Below, piece by piece: positions 1 through 6,747 of a stretch of 29,665 nucleotides of DNA (position 1 is the first letter of the stretch; each line of letters begins with the position of its first letter). Source of the stretch: Allobranchiibius sp038199265 (lineage in GTDB: Bacteria > Actinomycetota > Actinomycetes > Actinomycetales > Dermatophilaceae); assembly GCA_038199265.1 (NCBI GenBank), contig JBBPZD010000270.1, forward strand, positions 1 to 29,665, read 5' to 3'. Below the pieces are notes generated by a model. That model saw only the letters and a list, made by a program, of their open reading frames with translations. It was not told where the DNA came from and searched no databases. A program made the translations under genes and the position numbers.

Positions 1-2
1 CA

Positions 3-410
3 CGGCGACCCGGCGTAGGCGTTCAGATCTTCGCCGCCGAGCGGGATCTGGTGCCGGACGCTGATCGCGTTGTAGGTGTCGGTGAGCCGGTTGACGCGGG
101 GCAGACCGTCGCCGGCTCGCCGCAGCATCGCCTCCAGGCTGTGGCGGGTGCGCTGCGGTTTGGCACTGAACGCCCGGTAAGCGTCGCGCCAGGCGGCGAC
201 GTGCGGCAGGTCTTCGATTGCGCAGTCGGCCAACGCCTCTCGGGCGGAGGTCTCGGCGCCGACCAACAACGCCTCGCTCACCTCGTCGCTGGGGCCGGGC
301 GCGATGCCCTCCACGGCGAGGAGTAGAGCCCGGTAGTCCGGCCGCAACGCGAAGACAGTGTCATCGACACTCGCGCCCGCCAGGAAACCGGCCAACTCAT
401 CCTCGGACAT
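3..410 (-). CDS. B3/B4 tRNA-binding domain protein (C-terminus cut by window)
   Basis: Reading leftward from an ATG at 410 gives 136 codons that stay open to the window edge, so the C-terminus is missing. The start is supported by an AGAGGTG ribosome site just upstream. The segment around residues 75-130 (AWRDAYRAF, then KPQRTRHSLEAMLRRA, then LPRVNRLTDTYNAISVRHQIPLGGEDL) is typical of free-standing B3/B4 domains related to the editing domain of phenylalanyl-tRNA synthetase beta chain. Such stand-alone proteins are thought to bind or deacylate mischarged tRNA, but the substrate of this one is unknown. It lies 37 bp downstream of the MMPL transporter on the same strand, so the two may be co-transcribed, although no functional link is evident. 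The family assignment is firm; the function is inference. Confidence 0.85.
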   Translation of the reverse strand, partial: MSEDELAGFLAGASVDDTVFALRPDYRALLLAVEGIAPGPSDEVSEALLVGAETSAREALADCAIEDLPHVAAWRDAYRAFSAKPQRTRHSLEAMLRRAGDGLPRVNRLTDTYNAISVRHQIPLGGEDLNAYAGSP

Positions 411-447
411 CGAAGAACACCTCTCACTCGATGAAGCTGGCCGCAGA

Positions 448-2781
448 TCAGACCGAGACTTTCTCCGAGGACGCCAGGTGCTTGGGCTGACGTTCCGGCT
501 GCGGAGCGTCATCACCGGTGAGCTTCTCACCCTCGACATCGACGTGCGGCACGATCTTGTCCAGCCACGCCGGCATGTACCAGGCCTTCTCACCCAGTAG
601 GTACATCAGCGCCGGCACGAGCGTCATACGCACCACGAACGCGTCGAAGAACACGGCGATCGCGAGCGCAAAGCCGATTGACTGGATGAACGACAGGTCC
701 TGCAGGATGAACGCGGCGAACACCGAGATCATGATCGCGGCAGCAGCAGCGACCACCCGTGCACCGTGCCGGAAACCGTCGACGACGGCATCCTTCGCGC
801 CCATGCCGTGCACGTGCGACTCGCGCATTCGGGTCACCAGGACCACCTGGTAGTCCCTCGCGAGGCCGAACACGATTCCGATCAGGATGATCGGCATGAA
901 CGACACCAGCGGCGACCCCTCGACCAGCCCGAAGCGGCCGTTCTGGAAGACCTCGACAGTCGCGCCGAGGGTCGCCAGGATCGACAGCAGGAAACCGAAC
1001 GTCGCGATCAGCGGCACCAGGATCGATCGGAACACAACCATCAACACGAAGAACGCGAGCACCACGACGACCGCCAGGTACAGCGGAAGCGCGCTGGTCA
1101 ACCGGTCCGAAACGTCGGTCTGAATGGCCACGAGGCCGGTGACGCCGACTTCGGTACCGGTCTGCTTCTGAATGGAGGATTGGGTGTCACGCAGATCGTG
1201 CAGCAGCGCCAACGTCTTCTCGTCGTCCGCGCCGGACTTCGGGGTGACCAGCACCTGAGCGCCGGTGCCCGCCTTGTTGATTCCAATGATCTGCGCGTTC
1301 GCGACGTCGTTCTTGGTGGCTGCCCACTTCACGACTTCGCCGAACGCGGATGTGCGCGCCTTCGCGTCGCCCGAAACGCCGGTGCCGTTCACTACGACGA
1401 GCAACGGTGCCGCTCGCCCGGGTCCGAATGCCTCGGCCTGCAAGTCAGCGGCCTTGCGTTGGGTGGTGTTCTGCGCGGCCGTCGAGTCGCTCGGCAGCGC
1501 GAGGTGCAGCCCCGCCGCCGGGATGGCGATCAGGCCGAGCAGCAGCACGACAGCGCCCACGACGATGGCCGGTTTGCGACCGACGACGTTCGCCCAACGG
1601 GTGCCGTTGTTGACGGTCAGGCCGTCGGGGCCCTGCTTGTCTTTGCGCTTGCGGACCTGTGCGCCGAAGGCTTTGGACTTGAAGATCCCGAGGATCGCGG
1701 GCAGTAGGGTCAGCGCCACCAACACGGCGAAGAACACGGTCCCCGCCGCGGCCAGACCCATCGCCGTCAGGAACGGGATGCGCACGACCGAGAGCGCGAC
1801 CAACGCGATGATCACAGTCAGGCCGGCGAAAACGACTGCCGTACCCGCCTTGCCGACTGCCAACCCGACGGCATGTGCCCGGTCGTCGGTGCTCTGAAGC
1901 TCATTGCGATAGCGCGACAGGATGAACAGCGTGTAGTCGATCCCGACCGCAAGGCCGATCATCGTCGCCAAGATCGGCGTGGTGGTGCCGATGGTGAAGA
2001 ACGCGGTCGAGATGGTCAGGCCGATGGTGCCCATCGCGACACCCGCGAACGCCGAGATGATCGGCATTCCGGCGGCCACCAACGAGCCGAACGTGATGAT
2101 CAGCACGACTGCGGCGAACGCGACGCCGATCAGCTCGCTGCTGCCGCCCACTTCGGGGACGGTCTGCATCCCGGCGCCTTCGACTTCAGCGGTGAGCCCG
2201 CTCTGACGGGCCTTCGCCAAATCGGCGAGCACTGCTTCCTGGGTGGCCGGCTTGACGTCCTGCACGGTCTTGACGTCGAAGGCGAAGTTGATGGTGCCGA
2301 TCCGGCTGTCAGCCGACAGCGGCAGCAACTCCTTGGCGTTGCGGTCGGCGACATCCTTCGGGGTGCCCTGCTTGGCGGCGCCCTGGGTCGCGGCCTTGTA
2401 CTGCGCGTCGGACGCCTGCACCGGATTGGCCAACTGCGCCTTCGACGCCTTGCCCATCTGCGGGTTGTTCCGCAGATCTGCGACCAGCGAGTTCACCGCT
2501 TTGCTGTACTTCGGGTCCTTCAGCGTGCTGCCCTTGGGCGCAGCGACGACGACCGTCACCCCGGCGTCATTGACAGCGTCGCCGGTGCCGGGAAAGAGCT
2601 TCATCTGCATCGTCTGCGCTTTGAGCGACGGGATGCCGGGGATGGAGAAGGTGTCGACCAGCGGCTTGCTGACGGCCTGCGAGAGACCGCCGAGACCGAT
2701 GATCGCGATCAGCCAGGCAACGATGAAGTACGGCCACTTCCGGTAGGCCGTACTTCCCAGTCGATACAGCACGCTCGCCAT
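448..2781 (-). CDS. MMPL/RND-family membrane transporter
   Basis: A 777-residue inner-membrane transporter of the MMPL (MmpL/RND) superfamily, probably exporting a lipid or hydrophobic compound using the proton gradient. It has the usual duplicated layout: an N-terminal helix (about 17-35), a large extracytoplasmic domain (about 40-210), five to six helices (about 215-370), a second soluble domain (about 430-560) and a second helix bundle (about 565-740). The paired proton-relay motifs are present: GIDY with D282/Y283, and ARDY with D643/Y644. The ATG at 2781 is preferred over upstream in-frame starts because AGAGG lies about seven bases before it and the protein then begins at the normal position before helix 1. 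The tail (about 745-777) is polar. No regulator gene is adjacent. The substrate cannot be read from the sequence. Confidence 0.93.
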   Translation of the reverse strand: MASVLYRLGSTAYRKWPYFIVAWLIAIIGLGGLSQAVSKPLVDTFSIPGIPSLKAQTMQMKLFPGTGDAVNDAGVTVVVAAPKGSTLKDPKYSKAVNSLVADLRNNPQMGKASKAQLANPVQASDAQYKAATQGAAKQGTPKDVADRNAKELLPLSADSRIGTINFAFDVKTVQDVKPATQEAVLADLAKARQSGLTAEVEGAGMQTVPEVGGSSELIGVAFAAVVLIITFGSLVAAGMPIISAFAGVAMGTIGLTISTAFFTIGTTTPILATMIGLAVGIDYTLFILSRYRNELQSTDDRAHAVGLAVGKAGTAVVFAGLTVIIALVALSVVRIPFLTAMGLAAAGTVFFAVLVALTLLPAILGIFKSKAFGAQVRKRKDKQGPDGLTVNNGTRWANVVGRKPAIVVGAVVLLLGLIAIPAAGLHLALPSDSTAAQNTTQRKAADLQAEAFGPGRAAPLLVVVNGTGVSGDAKARTSAFGEVVKWAATKNDVANAQIIGINKAGTGAQVLVTPKSGADDEKTLALLHDLRDTQSSIQKQTGTEVGVTGLVAIQTDVSDRLTSALPLYLAVVVVLAFFVLMVVFRSILVPLIATFGFLLSILATLGATVEVFQNGRFGLVEGSPLVSFMPIILIGIVFGLARDYQVVLVTRMRESHVHGMGAKDAVVDGFRHGARVVAAAAAIMISVFAAFILQDLSFIQSIGFALAIAVFFDAFVVRMTLVPALMYLLGEKAWYMPAWLDKIVPHVDVEGEKLTGDDAPQPERQPKHLASSEKVSV

Positions 2782-3086
2782 CAGAAACCTCTCGCTACCG
2801 ACATAGGGCTGCCTCGAGGGCGTCCCACAACATTGCAACCATCATGAGTCACTACGAACGTAGAACTCCACCCGGCATCCAGTTGTTCCGGGTAATAGTG
2901 ACCACTCTCACGCGGCGCGCCCTCCTGGGTACCGGAGGACCTGGCTCTACTGGGCGACTCTCCCACCGGGTGGCCGGCGCAGGGCTCACGGCACGGCGAT
3001 TTCGCCGCGCCCGGCAGCTGATTTCCTGGCAATCGATCGGCAAACCCGTGACGATGGGGGCAGGTCCACAATCCCAGGAGGTTCGA
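2782..3086. other. Divergent intergenic region between MMPL and DUF4282 genes
   Basis: This 305-bp gap must hold the promoters of both divergent genes. I see a short inverted repeat, CTACG-AA-CGTAG, at 2852-2863 and a relatively AT-rich patch around 2830-2905, but no convincing -35/-10 pair on either strand. A 96-codon open frame on the minus strand (2781-3071) has no recognisable protein character and overlaps the MMPL start. I do not call it a gene. Confidence 0.4.
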
Positions 3087-4100
3087 ATGTCACACCCCAC
3101 GAACGGTGACCAGTCCGGTAATCAGTCCGGTGGTAACCAGCAGGCCGCAAGTCTCGGCCAAGGCTGGGACAACCACGAAGAGGGCGACTCTGCCCCGTAC
3201 GACGCCCAGCAGGACGACACTCAAGTGATTTCCTCAGCCCGGCAGGAGCCGGGCCAGCGGGAGTCGGGCCAGCGGGAGTCGCACCAGCAGAGCGAGTGGC
3301 AGGACGTATCGCACGACGCGCCAGCGCAGGGCAGCGAAGCAGCGGACGTCGCCGGATCGGCCAACTCCGGCCACAGCTACAACGAGCAAGGCCAGAACGG
3401 CCAGGGCCAGAACCACCGGAGCTACGACAACCAGGGCTACGGCAACGAAGACTTCGCTGCCGCAGAGCCCTCCTACGCCCAGCAGCACGACGCCGAACCG
3501 GCCGGGTACGGTGCGCGGAACGCCCAGGGCCAGTCAGGGCAGCAGGGGTGGAGCCAGCCGGCGAGCCAGAGCAACCAGAGTGAGTACGGACAGACCCAAG
3601 GAGAGCAGGGTGGCTACGGCCAGCAAGCCTCACAGCAGCCGAGTCAGCAGGGCGGTTGGGGCCAGCAGAGCACTCCGCAAGGCTCTCAGGGCCAGGCGAG
3701 CACACCGCAGGGACAGCAGTCGGGCAAGCAGCACAACCAGTCGCCGAGACCCGCTTCGCAGGCCCAGGCACAGGTCAGCCGCGTTGTCAGTGGCGCGGGT
3801 GACGGGCTGGGTGCGCTCATCAGCGACCTGCAATTCAAGAAATCGCTGACCGAGAAGCTCGCGTCACTGGTCTTCCTGGTGACGTTGGTGTGGGCGGTAC
3901 TGAACTTCCTCTCCAACCTCGTCTACAACTTCGGCAGCGAGACTTCCGGGAACATCTCCATCAAGCACATGGGGACAGGTTCGGCGCTCATTCACACCCT
4001 GACCGACCTGGTCTGGCTGGTGCTGGTCGTCGGCATCGCGCGCATCCTGCTGGAATTGGCGGTCAACGTCACCCGCATCGCGAGCCGCGATAAGAGCTAG
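3087..4100 (+). CDS. Gln/Gly/Ser-rich protein with C-terminal DUF4282 membrane domain
   Basis: A 337-residue protein of unknown function. The start is fixed by a perfect AGGAGG at 3076-3081, five bases before the ATG; the frame is open further upstream but without a comparable site. Residues 1 to about 235 are low-complexity and hydrophilic, dominated by Gln, Gly, Ser, Asn and acidic residues, and are expected to be disordered and cytoplasmic. The C-terminal 100 residues fit DUF4282, with two hydrophobic helices at about 258-282 and 300-324, then a short basic tail ending RIASRDKS. DUF4282 proteins are small actinobacterial membrane proteins, often with variable N-terminal extensions; here the extension is more than twice the domain length. 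The coding DNA contains a 15-bp tandem repeat at 3251-3280, which gives a repeated GQRES. The gene is monocistronic and is followed by a long palindrome. Confidence 0.8.
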   Translation: MSHPTNGDQSGNQSGGNQQAASLGQGWDNHEEGDSAPYDAQQDDTQVISSARQEPGQRESGQRESHQQSEWQDVSHDAPAQGSEAADVAGSANSGHSYNEQGQNGQGQNHRSYDNQGYGNEDFAAAEPSYAQQHDAEPAGYGARNAQGQSGQQGWSQPASQSNQSEYGQTQGEQGGYGQQASQQPSQQGGWGQQSTPQGSQGQASTPQGQQSGKQHNQSPRPASQAQAQVSRVVSGAGDGLGALISDLQFKKSLTEKLASLVFLVTLVWAVLNFLSNLVYNFGSETSGNISIKHMGTGSALIHTLTDLVWLVLVVGIARILLELAVNVTRIASRDKS

Positions 4101-4123
4101 TCCCACCCGCTCATCGCACGAAA

Positions 4124-4181
4124 GGCGCAGCAAAGCACGAGTGACGCAGGCCGGCCTGCGTCACTCGTGCTTTTCTGCGCC
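4124..4181. repeat. Long near-perfect palindrome, copy 1 (hairpin/terminator-like)
   Basis: Arms 4132-4152 and 4153-4173 are 21-base perfect complements with no spacer. After one mismatch (4131/4174) pairing resumes for seven more bases (4124-4130 with 4175-4181). The right arm ends in TTTT. It begins 23 bp after the DUF4282 stop codon, so it could act as a terminator, but the T run is short. It shares an architecture and 18 of 21 arm positions with the palindrome at 20912-20965, and similarity continues a few bases beyond the right arm (GCGCCACT, then TCG). It directly abuts the bioA remnant. Confidence 0.85.
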
Positions 4182-4322
4182 ACTGTCGCGCTGAATCACG
4201 GGGCCCAGCTGATGCCATTCCGCGGTTCGGTCTATGCGATGCCCCCCTTGGTAAGCGATGCTGAGGACATCGAGACCATCGGTAGGGCGATGGTCGCGGC
4301 AGTGAAACAGGTGCATGGATGA
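4182..4322 (+). pseudogene. bioA: bioA remnant: C-terminal ~45 codons of the DAPA aminotransferase
   Basis: In the frame ending with TGA at 4320-4322 the translation reads ATVALNHGAQLMPF, then RGSVYAMPPLVSDAEDIETI, then GRAMVAAVKQVHG. This matches the conserved C-terminus of adenosylmethionine-8-amino-7-oxononanoate aminotransferase (BioA), whose ending has the pattern G-V-W-(L/I)-R-P-F, then a residue pair, then (V/I)-Y-x-M-P-P-Y. Homology begins right at the end of the palindrome; nothing upstream resembles BioA, so the catalytic domains are gone. The stop codon overlaps the bioF start as ATGA, which is the coupling expected of an ancestral bioA-bioF-bioD operon. An internal ATG at 4212 could give a 36-residue peptide with no likely function. 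The homology is recalled from family knowledge, not from a search. Confidence 0.8.
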
Positions 4323-5437
4323 GCGCGTTCGAGCAATATCTCCGCGATGCAGCGGAGGCCCGGGACGCCGCCGGGCTCACTCGCAGGGTGGTGGTCGGGG
4401 GGACTGCACGAGCCATCGACCTCGCCGGCAACGACTACCTGGGGTTGCGGCGCGAACCGGCGGTGGTCGACGGCGCGATCGCCGCGCTGGAGTACTTCGG
4501 CTCCGGCGCCAGCGGGTCTCGGCTGGTCACCGGTACGTGGCCGATCCACGAAGATCTCGAGAGCGCGCTGGCCGATCACCTGCGGATGGACTCCGCCCTC
4601 GTCTTCTCCACCGGCTACCAGGCAAACCTCGCGGTGATGACCGCGCTCGCCGACGCCGACACGCTGATCGTCTCCGACGAACACAATCACGCCTCACTGA
4701 TCGACGGCATGCGGATGTCGCGGGGCCCGCGCAAGATCGTGCCGCACTGCGACCTCGCGGCTTTCGAACGCGCGCTCTCCGAGCGCACCGAGACCCGAGC
4801 ACTGATCGTCACCGAATCGATCTTCTCCGTCTTCGGCGATAAGTCGCCGATCCGGGAGTTGTCCGACCTCGCGCTGCGGTACGACGCGTTGTTGGTCGTC
4901 GACGAGGCGCACGCGATCGGTGTCGTCGGTGACCGCGGTGAAGGCCTGGTGTCTGCGCTCGGGTTGGCCGCCGACCCGCACATCGTGATCACCATGAGCC
5001 TCGCGAAGTCCCTGGCTTCCCAGGGCGGCGCGGTGCTCAGTTCAGAACTGGTCCGCACCCACCTCATCAACACCGCGCGGTCGTTCATCTACGACACCGG
5101 CCTGTCCCCCTCGTCCGCGGGCGCTGCGTTGGCCGCGCTCGACATGCTGATCGAGCGGCCGTCGTTGGCCAAAGAAGTTCGCGCCAATTCAGCCGCGCTG
5201 GCCGATGCGTGTGGTGCGCCCACTCCAGCAGGCGCGGTGCTCTCGGTTGCGATGCCCGGCCCGCGTGAGGCGTTGGCAGCGGTCGATATCTGCGCGGCGC
5301 ACGGCGTGCGGATCGGGTGCTTCCGGCCGCCGTCGACCCCGGACGGCAGTTCCCGGTTACGTCTCACGGCGCACGCCGGGCTGTCCGAGAAGGACCTGCA
5401 ACACTGCGCGGAGGTGCTGCACCGGGTGACCAGGTGA
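4319..5437 (+). CDS. bioF: 8-amino-7-oxononanoate synthase
   Basis: A 372-residue PLP-dependent alpha-oxoamine synthase that condenses pimeloyl-ACP (or pimeloyl-CoA) with L-alanine to give 8-amino-7-oxononanoate, the first step of biotin ring assembly in the cytoplasm. Diagnostic features are NDYLGL (38-43), the glycine-rich GSGASGSRLVTG (61-72), H122/H124 in DEHNHASLIDG, the cofactor aspartate in VVDEAHAIG (193-201), and the PLP lysine K230 in SLAKSLASQGG. The length is normal. The ATG overlaps the stop of the bioA remnant (ATGA) and the ribosome site is weak, so translation was probably coupled to bioA. The stop overlaps the bioD start. With bioA lost and a hairpin upstream, it is unclear what now transcribes this gene. 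Confidence 0.95.
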   Translation: MSAFEQYLRDAAEARDAAGLTRRVVVGGTARAIDLAGNDYLGLRREPAVVDGAIAALEYFGSGASGSRLVTGTWPIHEDLESALADHLRMDSALVFSTGYQANLAVMTALADADTLIVSDEHNHASLIDGMRMSRGPRKIVPHCDLAAFERALSERTETRALIVTESIFSVFGDKSPIRELSDLALRYDALLVVDEAHAIGVVGDRGEGLVSALGLAADPHIVITMSLAKSLASQGGAVLSSELVRTHLINTARSFIYDTGLSPSSAGAALAALDMLIERPSLAKEVRANSAALADACGAPTPAGAVLSVAMPGPREALAAVDICAAHGVRIGCFRPPSTPDGSSRLRLTAHAGLSEKDLQHCAEVLHRVTR

Positions 5438-6147
5438 GTGGCGAGTCGACACAACACGCGGGGTGCCCGGTCATCGCAGTGACCGGGACCGATACCGAGG
5501 TCGGCAAGACAGTGGCCACTGCCGCCATCGCCGCCGCATTGGCCGGTCAGGGTCAACGCGTCATCGCCGTCAAGCCTGTCCAGGCCGGACTTGCTCCTGG
5601 CGAGCCGGGCGATGCTGACGAGGTGGCACGACTCGCAGGGGTCGAGGTGCGCGAGTTCGTCCGGTTACCTGAGCCGCTGGAGCCCGGTGTGGCCGCTCGT
5701 CGAGCCGGTGTCTCGTTGCCGACAGTGGCTGAACATGCCGCGCGGATCGCCGAATTCGCCCGATCCGGCGAGTGGGACGTTGTTCTCGTCGAAGGCTCCG
5801 GTGGAGTCCTGGTGCGCCTGGACACCGAAGACGGCACGTTGGCCGATCTGGTGCTCGCCCTGGAGAAGATCGGCGTGCGGGCCGGGTTCACGGTGGTCGT
5901 CCGTGCCGGGCTGGGCACGCGCAACCACACAGCGCTGACGCTGGAGGCCCTGCGCCATCGCGACCTCGACCTGGTCGGAGTGATCGTCGGTTCGCAACCC
6001 GCTGCCCCGAGCCTCGCGGCAGAGACCAACGTGGCCCAGTTACGCGATCTCGCGGACGGGTTGCTGCTCGGGCAAATTCCTGAGAATGCCGCCACCCTCG
6101 CGCCCGAGGAGTTCCGGCGTCGAGCCGCCGACTGGCTCGAGCTGTGA
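5434..6147 (+). CDS. bioD: Dethiobiotin synthetase
   Basis: A 237-residue ATP-dependent enzyme that carboxylates 7,8-diaminopelargonate and closes the ureido ring to form dethiobiotin. It shows the Walker A motif GTDTEVGKT (18-26), KPVQAG a short way on, and EGSGGVLVRL, matching the BioD EGAGG motif. The start is the GTG at 5434, whose last bases form the bioF stop (GTGA overlap). Earlier in-frame starts would lie inside bioF and add unrelated residues. It is the second intact gene of the bio pair. bioB is not in this window. The product, diaminopelargonate, cannot be made from the bioF product without an aminotransferase such as BioA, which is missing here. Confidence 0.94.
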   Translation: MSGESTQHAGCPVIAVTGTDTEVGKTVATAAIAAALAGQGQRVIAVKPVQAGLAPGEPGDADEVARLAGVEVREFVRLPEPLEPGVAARRAGVSLPTVAEHAARIAEFARSGEWDVVLVEGSGGVLVRLDTEDGTLADLVLALEKIGVRAGFTVVVRAGLGTRNHTALTLEALRHRDLDLVGVIVGSQPAAPSLAAETNVAQLRDLADGLLLGQIPENAATLAPEEFRRRAADWLEL

Positions 6148-6168
6148 TCGCTCGGCTTGAATGAGGGA

Positions 6169-6675
6169 ATGAGTAGGTCCTACCGCATCAGTTTCGTGTG
6201 CACCGGCAACATCTGCCGCTCCCCCATGGGCGAGGTTATTTTGCGCGCGATGCTCGCGGATGCCGGTCTGGGCGAGCGGGTCGTCGTCGATTCGTGCGGC
6301 ACCGGTGAATGGCACGTCGGTCAGCCTGCGCAGCCGTTGGCGATCGAGGTGCTGGCCAACGCCGGATACGACGGCACCCCGCACCGCGCGCAGCAGCTGT
6401 CCCCGGCCTTCATCACCGACCGCGACCTGTTGCTCGCGCTCGACAAGGGTCATCTGCGCTGGCTGAAGAAGATGTCACGGAAGGTGTCAGGCGCTGCCGA
6501 GCTGCGGATGCTGCGCGAGTTCGACAGCGGCGCCGTCGCCGCCAACACACTCGAGGTGGACGACCCGTACTCCGGCACCACCGCCGACTACGAACGCGCC
6601 CGGGATGAGATCGAGCGTTCCTGTCGGGGACTGACCACCTGGCTGACCGGGCACCTCACCCCGCCTGAGCGCTGA
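6169..6675 (+). CDS. Low-molecular-weight protein-tyrosine phosphatase
   Basis: A 168-residue cytoplasmic LMW-PTP. The P-loop near the N-terminus is CTGNICRS, with nucleophile C11 and arginine R17, and the general-acid aspartate lies in DDPY (131-134); all catalytic residues are present. Family members dephosphorylate protein tyrosine, but the substrate here is unknown. The ATG at 6169 puts the P-loop at the usual distance from the N-terminus. A TTG at 6157 in the same frame is an alternative, and neither has a strong ribosome site. It follows bioD by 21 bp and may be transcribed with it. The C-terminus (GHLTPPER) is a little longer than the shortest family members. Confidence 0.92.
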   Translation: MSRSYRISFVCTGNICRSPMGEVILRAMLADAGLGERVVVDSCGTGEWHVGQPAQPLAIEVLANAGYDGTPHRAQQLSPAFITDRDLLLALDKGHLRWLKKMSRKVSGAAELRMLREFDSGAVAANTLEVDDPYSGTTADYERARDEIERSCRGLTTWLTGHLTPPER

Positions 6676-6747
6676 ACTGCGCCAGCTCAGCCGAGCCGAT
6701 ACGCGGCGCCTGGTCCCGAATGCACGCGGACAAGCTCGCGCATCGCG

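Noticed and set aside
766..2847. Long plus-strand open frames of about 310-325 codons
   Set aside because: They are antisense to the MMPL transporter gene and Arg/Asp/Gln-rich without recognisable motifs.
2781..3071. A 96-codon minus-strand frame in the MMPL/DUF4282 gap
   Set aside because: Its composition is Pro/Ser/Arg-rich, with no ribosome site and no similarity; it would end at the MMPL start.
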